DNA of 64,000 nt from Kribbella sp. ALI-6-A. Lineage in GTDB: Bacteria > Actinomycetota > Actinomycetes > Propionibacteriales > Kribbellaceae. The notes under the pieces were generated by a model. It worked only from the letters and a program-made list of their open reading frames with translations. It was not told the DNA's origin and searched no databases. A program made the translations under genes and the position numbers. Positions within the stretch are counted from its first letter, which is position 1. The number at the start of each line of letters is the position of its first letter. The stretch covers positions 1 through 64,000 of the forward strand of contig NZ_MTQN01000009.1 of assembly GCF_001984195.1 (NCBI RefSeq). The letters run 5' to 3'. Shown piece by piece: positions 34,186-42,723 of the stretch.

Positions 34186-34743
34186 ATGAGCTCTGTGTGG
34201 GTGGGTGAGCGGGTTCGGTTACGGGCGATCGAGCCTGAGGACTGGGCGGACTTCCTGCGGTTCGACCAGGACAGCGAGGTGCAGCGCAACGCCGACATGG
34301 TGCACGCGCCCCGGTCGGCGTTCGCGATGCAGGCGTGGGCCGAGGAGCAGGCCACGCACGGGGAGGCCGACGACCGGCTGCAGCTGGCGATCGAGTCGCT
34401 CGAGACCGACACCGTGGTGGGGGCGTGCTCGACCAACGACACCAGCCGGCGGTGCGGGCGGTTCAGCTACGGCATCGCGATCGGGCGCCAGCACCAGCGG
34501 CGCGGGTACGCGAGCGACGCGGTGAAGGTGTTGCTGCGGTTCATGTTCGAGGAACGCCGCTACCACAAGTGCGAGGCCGGGGTGTACGCGTACAACGACG
34601 CCTCGCTGGCGCTGCAGGAAGGGCTCGGGTTCCAGCGCGAAGGAGTGTTGCGCGATCACGAGTTCCTCGCCGGGGCGTACCAGGACCTGGTGGTCTTCGG
34701 GATCACCGCCGAGGAGTTCGCGCAGCGTCACATCCGCAGGTGA
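34186..34743 (+). CDS. GNAT family N-acetyltransferase
   Basis: A 185-residue protein of the RimJ/RimL-like acetyltransferase group. It has VRLRAIEPEDWADFLRF, the acetyl-CoA loop IAIGRQHQRRGYASDAV and ALQEGLGFQREGVLRDHEFL. The substrate (protein N-terminus or small amine) is not predictable. Its 3' end overlaps the convergent SDR gene by 16 bases. Confidence 0.85.
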   Translation: MSSVWVGERVRLRAIEPEDWADFLRFDQDSEVQRNADMVHAPRSAFAMQAWAEEQATHGEADDRLQLAIESLETDTVVGACSTNDTSRRCGRFSYGIAIGRQHQRRGYASDAVKVLLRFMFEERRYHKCEAGVYAYNDASLALQEGLGFQREGVLRDHEFLAGAYQDLVVFGITAEEFAQRHIRR

Positions 34744-35471
34744 GAGCCGCCGTTGAAGTCCAGGACCGTGCCGGTGGCGAACTCGGCCGCCGGCGACGCC
34801 AGGTAGAGGATCGCCGCCGCGACCTCGTCGGGTGACGCGACGCGTTCGAGCGGGCTCTCGAGGCGGCGGCGGTCGTAGCCGTCGCCGGACAGCGCTTCGG
34901 CCGCCATGTCAGTGGTCGTCCAGCCCGGGGCGATCGCCGTGACCGCGATGCCCTCCGGGCCGAGCGCGCGGGCCAAGGACTGCGAGAGCGAGACCAGGCC
35001 CGCCTTGCCGGCGCCGTACGCGGGCTGGTTGGGCTCACCGCGGAACGCTCCGCGGGACGAGACGTTGACGATCCGGCCGCCGCGGCCCATGTGCTGGACG
35101 GCGCACCAGCAGGTGTTCGCGGCACCGACCAGGTTCACGCCGAGGGTGTCGGCCCAGGCCTGCTGCCATTCGTCGTACGCCGTCTGCCGGATCGGGTGCG
35201 GCGCGTAGACGGCCGCGTTGTTGACCAGTACGTCGATCCCGCCGAGCGCCGCCGCGGCTTCGTCGACCATCCGGCGGACCGCGTCGGCGTCCGCCAGATC
35301 GGCTTGAACGACGACGTGTCCTTCGCCGGGTAGGTCCTTCAGCACTTCCTCGGCCGCATCGAACGACGCGCCGTAGTGCACCGCGACCCGATCCCCCGCC
35401 GCGGCGAACGCCCTCGCCGTCGCCGCACCGATCCCGCGCGAAGCTCCCGTCACCAACACCGAACGACTCAT
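34728..35471 (-). CDS. SDR family oxidoreductase (FabG-like)
   Basis: A 247-residue classical SDR with TGASRGIGAATARAF, NNAAVY, catalytic Ser (NVSSRGAF) and Tyr/Lys (AYGAGKAGLVSLS), and a full-length C-terminus. NADP(H) use is likely from the basic residues near the cofactor loop. It could be a 3-oxoacyl reductase or a general alcohol dehydrogenase; there are no fatty-acid genes nearby. Confidence 0.88.
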   Translation of the reverse strand: MSRSVLVTGASRGIGAATARAFAAAGDRVAVHYGASFDAAEEVLKDLPGEGHVVVQADLADADAVRRMVDEAAAALGGIDVLVNNAAVYAPHPIRQTAYDEWQQAWADTLGVNLVGAANTCWCAVQHMGRGGRIVNVSSRGAFRGEPNQPAYGAGKAGLVSLSQSLARALGPEGIAVTAIAPGWTTTDMAAEALSGDGYDRRRLESPLERVASPDEVAAAILYLASPAAEFATGTVLDFNGGSHLRM

Positions 35472-35544
35472 GCGCCGAGTCTTTCATCGGCCCGGGCGCC
35501 GCCCGCGCGGTGATGTCGCCGGTCCGCACCGCTCGTCGCCATGG

Positions 35545-35653
35545 GAGGCGGACGTCCAGCACTCACCAACCACCCGAAACCACCCGCGCCCGAGGCGGCG
35601 CCCGCTCAGGCCGGTCCGGCAGAGCGCCTTGGTGAGTGCTGCACGTCCGCCTC
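35545..35653. repeat. Imperfect inverted repeat of 25-base arms (CACTCACCAA family)
   Basis: The arms 35545-35569 and 35629-35653 are complementary with a single mismatch, around a 59-base loop. They share the core CACTCACCAA and TTGGTGAGTG with a second copy at 48387-48478. It lies in the 259-bp gap between the SDR and rsgA genes; nothing else is seen there. Confidence 0.75.
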
Positions 35654-35730
35654 GGCGATCACACCGACGGCACCTCCGGCTAGTCGCGACGAACCGGCCG
35701 GCGAAGCTGCTTGCTTCCGGCGGCGGTCTT

Positions 35731-36804
35731 TCACTGCCGCGGCGTGATGTCCCGGCGATAGCCCTTCGTCTGGCGGGCCCACTGCTTCTTCGCCTCGGCC
35801 CGCAGCCGCGCATCGGTACGCCGCGCCATGAACGCCGCTTCGCGCTGCAGCTTCACCCAACTCTCGTAGCGGCGCACCGGAAGGGTGCCATCGGCAAGGG
35901 CTTTCTGCACCGCGCACCCCGGCTCGGTCTGATGCACGCAGTCCTTGAACTTGCACTGGTCCGCAAGCCCGCTGATGTCCGGGAACGCGGCAGTCAGTCC
36001 CTCGCCGAACTCCTGTAGCCCGATCCCCCGCAAACCCGGAGTGTCGATCACGACGCCACCCTGCGGGAGCAGGATCAGCTCACGCCGTACGGAGGTGTGG
36101 CGGCCCTTGCCGTCTTCGCGGATGGCCTGGACGTCGAGCAGTTCGACGCCGGCCAGGGCGTTGACGAGCGACGACTTTCCGGCGCCGCTGACGCCGAGCA
36201 GGGCCATCGTGGCGTTGCCGTTGAGCAGCGCACGGACCGGTTCGAGGCCTTGGCCGGTGGTCGCGCTGCAGACCAGGACGTCGGCGCCGGGCGCGGCCGT
36301 GGCGACGTCCTCGGCGATCGAGTCCGCGTCGCCGACCAGGTCGGACTTGGTCAGCACGACGACCGGGCGGGCACCGCTTTCCCACGCGAGGGCGAGGAAG
36401 CGTTCGATCCGGCCGATGTTGGGTTCGGGAATCAGGCCGGCGACGATCGCGATCACGTCCACGTTCGACGCGAGCACCTGGCCGCGCGACGATCCGCCGA
36501 CCTCGGCGCGAACGATCGCCGTCCGGCGTGGAGCGACCGCTTCGAGCGTGATCCGGTCGTCGGGCCAGCGCCGCAGCGCGACCCAGTCGCCGGTACATGG
36601 GGAGGCCTGGGCGTCGCCCGCCACAGCGGCGAGCACGCCGCCGGACCAGCTGGCGCGGACCGGGCCGTCCTCGGTGAGCACGGTGGACAGTCCTTTGTCG
36701 ACCCGGACGACGCGTCCTGGGACCAGACCGGCCGCGCCGGGAAGAGTGGAGAGGAAATCGGCGGTGGGAGTGTCCAGGCCGAGAGAGACAAGCGCTGCTG
36801 ACAT
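35731..36804 (-). CDS. rsgA: Ribosome small subunit-dependent GTPase A
   Basis: A 357-residue circularly permuted GTPase. An N-terminal OB-like region is followed by TKSD (G4, 152-155), GVSGAGKS (G1, 204-211) and DTPG (G3, 254-257). A C-terminal zinc-binding site follows, with C284, C289, H291 and C297. RsgA acts late in 30S subunit maturation in the cytosol. The length is normal for actinobacteria. The ATG start is the only one that retains the OB region. Confidence 0.93.
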   Translation of the reverse strand: MSAALVSLGLDTPTADFLSTLPGAAGLVPGRVVRVDKGLSTVLTEDGPVRASWSGGVLAAVAGDAQASPCTGDWVALRRWPDDRITLEAVAPRRTAIVRAEVGGSSRGQVLASNVDVIAIVAGLIPEPNIGRIERFLALAWESGARPVVVLTKSDLVGDADSIAEDVATAAPGADVLVCSATTGQGLEPVRALLNGNATMALLGVSGAGKSSLVNALAGVELLDVQAIREDGKGRHTSVRRELILLPQGGVVIDTPGLRGIGLQEFGEGLTAAFPDISGLADQCKFKDCVHQTEPGCAVQKALADGTLPVRRYESWVKLQREAAFMARRTDARLRAEAKKQWARQTKGYRRDITPRQ

Positions 36805-36841
36805 GGTGCGACGAACCTTTCGGGAGGTCCGCCCGCGGAGA

Positions 36842-36919
36842 TCAGCTCGGCGGTCGGACGGAGTGGGAGCGAGCGGGCACCTCGGCTCGGTGGTCCTGCG
36901 GGGCCAAATGGGAGTTCAT
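36842..36919 (-). CDS. Candidate 25-residue leader ORF upstream of rsgA
   Basis: The minus-strand frame MNSHLAPQDHRAEVPARSHS... (25 codons) begins 115 bases upstream of rsgA. A GGGAG lies upstream of its ATG. Short ORFs ahead of ribosome genes can control translation, but no conservation can be checked here and no function is claimed. Confidence 0.25.
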   Translation of the reverse strand: MNSHLAPQDHRAEVPARSHSVRPPS

Positions 36920-37037
36920 GGTCGTCTCACTCCCTTCGGTGGTCCTTGCCGCCGGATCCGGCGGACTGTCGCGATACGAGAAGCGTAGGTCGAGTTCTCA
37001 CCGGCCGCACCGGAATTACTCCACCCCGTACGACGGG

Positions 37038-37053
37038 TCGCCGGCACCGGCGA
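37038..37053 (-). terminator. Hairpin after the YihY-type gene
   Basis: TCGCCGG-CA-CCGGCGA lies a few bases beyond the stop of the membrane protein gene. The stem is short but GC-rich; terminator function is inferred from position. Confidence 0.4.
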
Positions 37054-37056
37054 GTA

Positions 37057-38385
37057 CTACCGGGTGGTGTCGGTCCGGTTCGCCTGGGCGACCTTGTCGG
37101 AGGCGGCGCGCGGCGCGGCATCGTCGGACCCTCCGACCGGCGCAGCCTCGACCTTCGACTCGGACTTGGGCTCGACGCTCGACTTGGACTTCGACTCTGA
37201 CTTAGGCGCGGACTTAGGCGCGGACTTGGGCTCGGACTTGGGCTCGGCTTGCACAGCCGGTTCGGCGGCCGGCATGGCCTTGTCCCCCGGCCGCCGGCCG
37301 TCGTGTGTCGGATACCCGACCGTGTGCCCCGGCGGGTCCACCGGCGACCCCGGCGACATCGCCTCCACCGTGCGCGCGATCTTGACCTCCGGCCGCAGCT
37401 CGCCGGGGGTCAGCGGGTGGTCCTCGTGATGGCTCGGGTCCGGCTCGGCCTTCATCACCGGCTCCAGCGGGTCGCCCTTGCGCGCCTTGTGCGGCCACAA
37501 CCGGTCCACCACAGCGTTCAGCGCCGCACCGATCAGCACCGCGATCGCCGTCATGTACAACCACAGCAGCACCGCGATCGGCGCCGCCAGCGGCCCGTAG
37601 ATCGACGTGCCGCCGACGGTGCTCTGCAGGATCCACCGCAGCAGGAAGCTGCCGAGGATCCAGATCGACAAGGCCAGGAACGACCCCGGCAGGTCCGAGA
37701 CCCATGGCGTCCGGACGGGCACCGACAAGTGGTAGAGCGTGTTGAGGAAGCCCGCGGACAGGATCGTGACGACCGGCCAGTACAGCTGGTTGAGGAAGTC
37801 CAGCCGCTCCGGCAGCAACGTCTCGACCGCGTCGGGTCCGGCCAGCACCAGCGGCAGCACGATCACGCCGATCACCAGCGCCGCGCAGTACAGGCTGAAC
37901 GACAGCGCCCGGGTCCGGACGATGCCGCGCTTGCCGCCCATCCCGTACATGATCGTGATGGTGTCGACGAACACGTTCAGCGCCCGGCTGCCCGACCACA
38001 GCGCGAGCACGAAACCGATCGAGATGACGTCGGGGCGGCCGCCGTTGAGCACCTGGTTGAGGGTCGGCACGATCACGGTCTTGACCGAGTCGTCGGTCAG
38101 CGCCCGGGCCGCGAGCTCGGCGATCTGGAGTTTGATGTCCTCGATCGTCTCGACCTCGAAGTACCGGCTGGCGATGTAGCCGATACTGCCGGCCAGTCCG
38201 AAGATCAGCGGCGGCAGCGAGAGGATCGCGAAGAACGCTCCCTCGGCGGCCAGACCGGTGACCCGGTAGCGCAGACAGGTGCCGACGGTCTGCGTGATCA
38301 GCTTCCAGGTCGTCGCGGGGATACGTCGCACCCAGGCGAGAGAGACCGACGTCCCACCGCCTCGCGCTGACCCAGAGCGTGCCAT
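37057..38385 (-). CDS. YihY/virulence-factor-BrkB family membrane protein
   Basis: A 442-residue protein. Residues ~25-315 hold the YihY domain with about six membrane segments and the motif YGPLAAPIAVLLWLYMTAIAVLIGAALNA split across the last helices. The C-terminal 120 residues are a charged tail with KSEPKSAPKSAPKS-type repeats, probably disordered and cytosolic. The tail is longer than usual for the family. Transport substrate unknown. The ATG at 38385 is chosen because upstream residues are not conserved-looking. Transcribed divergently from the AidB-like gene. Confidence 0.85.
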   Translation of the reverse strand: MARSGSARGGGTSVSLAWVRRIPATTWKLITQTVGTCLRYRVTGLAAEGAFFAILSLPPLIFGLAGSIGYIASRYFEVETIEDIKLQIAELAARALTDDSVKTVIVPTLNQVLNGGRPDVISIGFVLALWSGSRALNVFVDTITIMYGMGGKRGIVRTRALSFSLYCAALVIGVIVLPLVLAGPDAVETLLPERLDFLNQLYWPVVTILSAGFLNTLYHLSVPVRTPWVSDLPGSFLALSIWILGSFLLRWILQSTVGGTSIYGPLAAPIAVLLWLYMTAIAVLIGAALNAVVDRLWPHKARKGDPLEPVMKAEPDPSHHEDHPLTPGELRPEVKIARTVEAMSPGSPVDPPGHTVGYPTHDGRRPGDKAMPAAEPAVQAEPKSEPKSAPKSAPKSESKSKSSVEPKSESKVEAAPVGGSDDAAPRAASDKVAQANRTDTTR

Positions 38386-38403
38386 ACCGCTTACCGTACT
38401 GAC

Positions 38404-40035
38404 ATGGCGGACCCAAACGCTGTAACGAACCAGGCTCCCCCGCTTCAGGGAGTGAACTTCTTCACCCACGACCAGTCGCTCGGTGACGCACTGCGTCCGC
38501 ACGCCGACCTGGCCGAGGACTCCACGCTGACCGCGATCGGAGAACTCGCGGGATCGCAGGAAGCGCTCTCTCATGCTCTCCCCGCGAACCACAACTCCCC
38601 CGTCCTGAAGACGCACGACCGCTACGGCCACCGCGTCGACGAGGTCGAGTTCCACCCGTCGTGGCACTGGCTGATGGACAAGGCGGTCGGCTTCGGTCTG
38701 CAGGCCGCGCCCTGGACCAGTACCGCACCCGCACCGCACCTCATTCGCGCGGCCGGCTTCTACGTGTGGTCCCAGGTCGAACCGGGCCACGGCTGCCCGA
38801 TCTCGATGACGTACGCCGCCGTCCCCGCGCTCCGCACGTCGGAGGCACTCGCCGCCGAGTGGATTCCGCGCCTGGCCTCCACCCAGTACGACGTACGCCG
38901 GCTGCCCGTCGCGGACAAGTCCGGCGTGCTCGCGGGCATGGGGATGACCGAGAAGCAGGGCGGTTCCGATGTCCGCGCGAATCTGACGACGGCGACGCCG
39001 ACCGGGAACGGCGGGGACGAGTACCTGATGACCGGGCACAAGTGGTTCTGCTCGGCGCCGCAGGCCGACGTGTTCCTCGTGCTCGCCCAGGCGCCCGAGG
39101 GGCTGAGCTGCTTCGTCGTGCCCCGAGTTCTTGCGGACGGCAACCGGAACGCCTTCGCGCTGCAACGGCTCAAGGACAAGCTCGGCAACCGCTCCAACGC
39201 CTCCAGCGAGGTCGAGTTCCACGGCACGGTCGGATACCGGCTCGGCGACGAGGGCGCCGGGGTTCGCACGATCATCGAGATGGTGGCCGCGACCCGGCTC
39301 GACTGCGTGCTCGGCTCGGCCGCGCTGATGCGTCGCGCGCTGGTCGAGGCGACCTGGCACACGTCGTACCGCAGCGCGTTCGGTGGGCTGCTGCGCGACA
39401 AGCCCGCGATGCGCAACGTGCTGGCGGATCTGGCGATCGAGAGCGAGGCGGCAACCGCTCTCTCGATGCGTCTCGCGGCCGCGGTCGACGCGTCCGAGGC
39501 CGGTGACGAGCAGGCGAAGGCGTTCCGCCGGATCGCGCTCCCGCTGGCCAAGTTCTGGGTCTGCAAGCGGACGCCGATGATGGTCGCCGAGGCGCTGGAG
39601 TGCCTTGGCGGCAACGGGTACGTCGAGGAGTCCGGGCTGCCGCTGCTGTTCCGCGAGTCGCCGCTGAACTCGATCTGGGAGGGTTCGGGCACGGTCAACG
39701 CGCTCGACGTCCTGCGGGCTCTGCGCCGGCCGGAGTCGTTGCAGGCCTGGTTGACGGAGGTCGGTGCCGCGCAGGGGGCCGATCCGCGGTTGGATGCGGC
39801 CGTGACCGATGTGCTGGAAGCGCTCTCCGACGTTTCTGAGGCCGAGGCGGGCGCGCGGCGACTGGCTGCGCGGATGGCGACGTGCCTGCAGGCTTCCTTG
39901 CTGGTCAGGTACTCGACGCCGGAGGTAGCCGACGCGTTCGTGGCGTCCCGGCTGGCCGGTGACTGGGGTGGCGTGTTTGGAACGCTGCCGCGCACCACGC
40001 CGTTCGGCGCGATCGTCGACCGCGTCCTGTCATGA
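38404..40035 (+). CDS. Acyl-CoA dehydrogenase family protein, AidB-like
   Basis: A 543-residue protein, longer than typical acyl-CoA dehydrogenases (about 380) and matching the AidB branch. It has GMTEKQGGSDVRANLTTA, HKWFCSAPQADVFLVLAQ, LKDKLGNRSNASSEVEF and ECLGGNGYVEESGLPLLFRE. AidB binds FAD and DNA and protects against alkylation damage; substrate activity is weak. The naming is by similarity of these motifs and length. It ends just before the glyA promoter and riboswitch. Confidence 0.85.
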   Translation: MADPNAVTNQAPPLQGVNFFTHDQSLGDALRPHADLAEDSTLTAIGELAGSQEALSHALPANHNSPVLKTHDRYGHRVDEVEFHPSWHWLMDKAVGFGLQAAPWTSTAPAPHLIRAAGFYVWSQVEPGHGCPISMTYAAVPALRTSEALAAEWIPRLASTQYDVRRLPVADKSGVLAGMGMTEKQGGSDVRANLTTATPTGNGGDEYLMTGHKWFCSAPQADVFLVLAQAPEGLSCFVVPRVLADGNRNAFALQRLKDKLGNRSNASSEVEFHGTVGYRLGDEGAGVRTIIEMVAATRLDCVLGSAALMRRALVEATWHTSYRSAFGGLLRDKPAMRNVLADLAIESEAATALSMRLAAAVDASEAGDEQAKAFRRIALPLAKFWVCKRTPMMVAEALECLGGNGYVEESGLPLLFRESPLNSIWEGSGTVNALDVLRALRRPESLQAWLTEVGAAQGADPRLDAAVTDVLEALSDVSEAEAGARRLAARMATCLQASLLVRYSTPEVADAFVASRLAGDWGGVFGTLPRTTPFGAIVDRVLS

Positions 40036-40055
40036 CGCTCTCCACACGCTAGGGT
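40027..40055 (+). promoter_or_regulatory. Probable glyA promoter
   Basis: CTGTCA (40027-40032) is separated by 17 bases from TAGGGT (40050-40055). The inferred start at about 40062 coincides with the 5' edge of the ZTP riboswitch fold, which supports the assignment. Confidence 0.55.
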
Positions 40056-40060
40056 TACCA

Positions 40061-40140
40061 CCGCGACTGGCGCGTGAGGTGGAGAACCACCGGGGAGCGA
40101 GAAGACGCCGGCACCGTGCGCCTGGGTGCCGCGCACAGGC
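40061..40140 (+). ncRNA. ZTP (pfl motif) riboswitch controlling glyA
   Basis: The leader has CGCGACTGGCG, then a GGTGGAGAACCACC stem followed by CGGGGAGCG, a linker, and a second hairpin with GCGCCTGGGTGCCGCGC. This order and these conserved strings are those of the pfl RNA, which senses ZTP/ZMP and turns on one-carbon and purine genes such as glyA. The start codon is 19 bases past the aptamer end; the expression platform is probably translational or a short terminator that I could not define. The match is by consensus, not a covariance search. Confidence 0.85.
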
Positions 40141-40158
40141 GAACCTCAGGAGACAACG

Positions 40159-41607
40159 ATGACTCAGCCCTTCGACGCCGCCACGGCGTCGGCCGCGTAC
40201 CGCAACGCGCTCGAGGTGATCGGTGCGGTGGAGCCCACCATCGCCGGCGCGATCAAGGCCGAACTGGAAGACCAGCGCAGCTCGCTGAAGCTGATCGCCA
40301 GCGAGAACTACGCCTCCCCGGCGACCTTGCTGACGATGGGCAACTGGCTGTCCGACAAGTACGCCGAGGGTACCGTCGGCCACCGGTTCTACGCGGGCTG
40401 CCAGAACGTCGACACCGTCGAGCAGACCGCCGCGGACCACGCGAAAGCGCTCTTCGGCGCTCCGCACGCCTACGTCCAGCCGCACTCCGGCATCGACGCC
40501 AACCTGGTCGCGTTCTGGGCCATCCTGGCCAACCGGATCGAGGCCCCCGCGCTGGCCGAGGCGAGCGCCAAGCACGTCAACGACCTGTCCGACGAGGACT
40601 GGACCAAGCTGCGCAAGGCGCTCGGCGACCAGAAGATGCTCGGCATGTCGCTGGACGCCGGCGGCCACCTGACCCACGGCTTCCGCCCGAACATCTCCGG
40701 CAAGATGTTCCACCAGAGCTCGTACGGCACCGACCCGGAGACCGGGCTGCTCGACTACGACAAGGTCGCCGCCACCGCGCGCGAGTTCAAGCCGCTGATC
40801 CTGATCGCCGGCTACTCGGCGTACCCGCGCAAGGTGAACTTCGCCAAGATGCGCGAGATCGCCGACGAGGTCGGCGCGACGCTGATGGTCGACATGGCGC
40901 ACTTCGCCGGCCTGGTCGCGGGCAAGGTCTTCACCGGCGACTTCGACCCGGTCCCGCACGCGCACGTCACGACGACCACCACGCACAAGTCGCTGCGCGG
41001 CCCGCGCGGTGGCATGGTGCTGTGCCAGCCCGAGTACGCCGACGCCGTCGACCGCGGCTGCCCGATGGTCCTGGGCGGCCCGCTCAGCCAGGTGATGGCG
41101 GCCAAGGCCGTCGCGCTGGCCGAGGCGCGCCGGCCCGAGTTCCAGACCTACGCGCAGGCCGTCGCCGACAACGCGGTCACGCTGGCCGAGGGCCTGATGA
41201 AGCGTGGCGTGAAGCTGGTCACCGACGGCACGGAGAACCACCTGGTCCTGCTCGACGTCTCGTCGTACGGCATCACCGGGCGGCAGGCCGAGTCGGCCCT
41301 GCTCGACGCCGGCATCGTCACCAACCGCAACGCCGTACCGCGCGACCCGAACGGCGCCTGGTACACCTCCGGTGTCCGGATCGGTACGCCGGCCCTGACC
41401 ACCCGCGGCTTCGGCGCCGACGAGTTCGACCGCGTCGCCGAGCTGATGGTGGACGTCCTGTCCAGCGTCACGCCGACCTCCACGTCGACCGGCGCACCGT
41501 CGAAGGCCAAGTACGTGCTCGCCGACGGCGTCGCCGACAAGGTCCGCGCGGCCTCGGCCGAACTTCTCGACAAGCACCCGCTGTACCCGGGTCTCGACCT
41601 GAACTGA
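40159..41607 (+). CDS. glyA: Serine hydroxymethyltransferase (long form)
   Basis: A 482-residue PLP enzyme that converts serine and tetrahydrofolate to glycine and methylene-THF. The PLP lysine is K277 in [11 protein letters not shown], and [10 protein letters not shown] and GHRFYAGC are conserved N-terminal segments. Compared with the usual ~420 residues it carries an insertion around 126-175, the long form known in actinobacteria. The ATG at 40159 is preceded by CAGGAGA. Expression is likely ZTP-responsive through the upstream riboswitch. Confidence 0.95.
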   Translation: MTQPFDAATASAAYRNALEVIGAVEPTIAGAIKAELEDQRSSLKLIASENYASPATLLTMGNWLSDKYAEGTVGHRFYAGCQNVDTVEQTAADHAKALFGAPHAYVQPHSGIDANLVAFWAILANRIEAPALAEASAKHVNDLSDEDWTKLRKALGDQKMLGMSLDAGGHLTHGFRPNISGKMFHQSSYGTDPETGLLDYDKVAATAREFKPLILIAGYSAYPRKVNFAKMREIADEVGATLMVDMAHFAGLVAGKVFTGDFDPVPHAHVTTTTTHKSLRGPRGGMVLCQPEYADAVDRGCPMVLGGPLSQVMAAKAVALAEARRPEFQTYAQAVADNAVTLAEGLMKRGVKLVTDGTENHLVLLDVSSYGITGRQAESALLDAGIVTNRNAVPRDPNGAWYTSGVRIGTPALTTRGFGADEFDRVAELMVDVLSSVTPTSTSTGAPSKAKYVLADGVADKVRAASAELLDKHPLYPGLDLN

Positions 41608-41614
41608 CCCCGCC

Positions 41615-41650
41615 GAGAGCGCGTGTTGCCTCCGGGCAGCACGCGCTCTC
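41615..41650. terminator. Terminator after glyA
   Basis: GAGAGCGCGTGTTGC and GCAGCACGCGCTCTC form a 15-bp stem with one G-U pair and a 6-base loop, 7 bases after the glyA stop. It can serve both strands. Confidence 0.85.
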
Positions 41651-41686
41651 TCGCGTTGTCCGGCGACCCGCGCCACCCTGAGAGCG

Positions 41687-41752
41687 TCAGAGGTTCAAGG
41701 CGTACACGGCGATCGCGGCGAACTCGTCGGCTCGGCTCACCCTCGCGCTCAT
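41687..41752 (-). pseudogene. Truncated 21-codon frame coupled to the ArsR-type regulator
   Basis: The ATG at 41752 overlaps the regulator stop by ATGA, and the frame reads MSARVSRADEFAAIAVYAL... but stops after 21 codons near the glyA terminator. Regulators of this type often precede a transporter gene, so this may be the remnant of a deleted second gene. A genuine micro-protein is possible. Evidence is limited to position and overlap. Confidence 0.35.
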
Positions 41753-42315
41753 GGCCGAGCCGGCACCGCGTGGCTGAAGACGAACACCGGCCGCGCCTCC
41801 TCGCCCGCCGACGGCGCGTCCACGTACTCCTGGACCAGCGCGCTCAACCGAGTCCCGAGTTCCTCCAGCCGGTCGGGGGTCAGTGTGACCCAATTCTCGG
41901 TCGAGAACGCCGCGCGGACCCAGCTCTCGTCGTATTCGGATCGCAGGCCGAACCACTGCCGCACCTTGGTCGTGTGATACGTGAGATTCGCCTCCTCGGC
42001 GGTCTCGGCGACCAGTTCCGCCGCGGGGTCGCCCCCGGCGTCCGCGACCGACCACGAGTACGACGCTCGCGCGCTGCGCCACCATCGCTCCCGCCGCGTT
42101 CGCGCGAGCTCCGGCGCCTCCTCGATCACCCCGGCGGCCGCCAGCACCTTGAGGTGATGACTGATGTTGCCGACCAGTTCCCCGGTCGCCTCGGCCAGCC
42201 GTGACGCGGTCGCCGGCCCGTTCACGCCGAGCAGGTCGATCAGGCGCCGGCGCAGCGGGTGATGGATCGCGGCGATCACGGACGGATCGGCGGTACGCCG
42301 GTTCGCGGGGCTCAT
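41749..42315 (-). CDS. ArsR-type winged-helix transcriptional regulator
   Basis: A 188-residue protein with an N-terminal HTH_20/ArsR-like domain: IAAIHHPLRRRLIDLLGVNGPATASRLAEATGELVGNISHHLKVLAAAGVIEEAP. There are no metal-binding cysteines. The C-terminal half is helical, of the kind seen in regulators paired with transporters, and probably dimerises or binds a ligand. Target unknown; the coupled downstream frame is truncated. Confidence 0.85.
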   Translation of the reverse strand: MSPANRRTADPSVIAAIHHPLRRRLIDLLGVNGPATASRLAEATGELVGNISHHLKVLAAAGVIEEAPELARTRRERWWRSARASYSWSVADAGGDPAAELVAETAEEANLTYHTTKVRQWFGLRSEYDESWVRAAFSTENWVTLTPDRLEELGTRLSALVQEYVDAPSAGEEARPVFVFSHAVPARP

Positions 42316-42450
42316 GCGGCGACCCTAGCTCTGACAAGAACTCTTGCACAAGAGATCTTGCAGATCACGGATTGAGCGCGAAACAATGACAACCAGACTG
42401 GTGCACTTATCCACATCGCGAGATTGCGTCTCGCCATGCAGGATTGGGAG

Positions 42451-42479
42451 TTGATTTAACAGCTATCTGACCTGATCGT
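42451..42479 (+). promoter_or_regulatory. Probable promoter of the sulfate reduction operon
   Basis: TTGATT (42451-42456) is followed after a 17-base spacer by GATCGT (42474-42479) with an extended TG. The predicted start at about 42486-42487 is the A of the leader-peptide ATG, so the leader would be leaderless. The rest of the 408-bp gap holds no other gene. Confidence 0.5.
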
Positions 42480-42486
42480 TGTGAGC

Positions 42487-42579
42487 ATGCTCGCTGCCCT
42501 GACCACCCACCTCGTAGGTCGCATTCACGTCGACCTCGGGCGGATGCGCAGCGCCATCTGTTGTCCTTCGACGTTCTGA
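42487..42579 (+). CDS. Putative cysteine-responsive leader peptide
   Basis: A 30-residue ORF upstream of the sir operon. Its core GRIHVDLGRMRSAICC followed by PSTF matches the recurring actinobacterial leader-peptide pattern (arginine-rich, VDL, then a Cys pair near the end). In mycobacteria, leaderless short ORFs with adjacent Cys codons attenuate sulfur-assimilation operons in response to cysteine. The ATG at 42487 coincides with the inferred transcription start, and no ribosome binding site is seen, as expected for a leaderless ORF. A GTG at 42481 is the alternative start. Confidence 0.75.
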   Translation: MLAALTTHLVGRIHVDLGRMRSAICCPSTF

Positions 42580-42723
42580 CAGCCACCCCGCCGGGCCTGC
42601 CACGGCCCCCTGATCACCTGATCATCGCTGGGTGCGCACCGCGCAGACCGGATCGAACCGACGACGCTTCGAGCCCCCATCGCGAGAGCGCACCTGTCTG
42701 TAGAGACAAGGACACGCCCCCAG
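42580..42723 (+). promoter_or_regulatory. Leader region between the Cys leader peptide and sir
   Basis: A small stem GGGCC-TGCCAC-GGCCC (42593-42608) is followed by the near-palindrome TGATCACCTGATCA (42611-42624). These could form alternative attenuation structures, but no U-rich terminator tail is seen, so a Rho-type or translational mechanism is possible. The pairing scheme is not resolved by eye. Confidence 0.4.

Noticed and set aside
37057..37260. Horizontal gene or toxin repeat signal in the KSEPKSAPKS region
   Set aside because: It is the disordered, charged tail of the YihY-type protein, in frame and continuous with its membrane domain.
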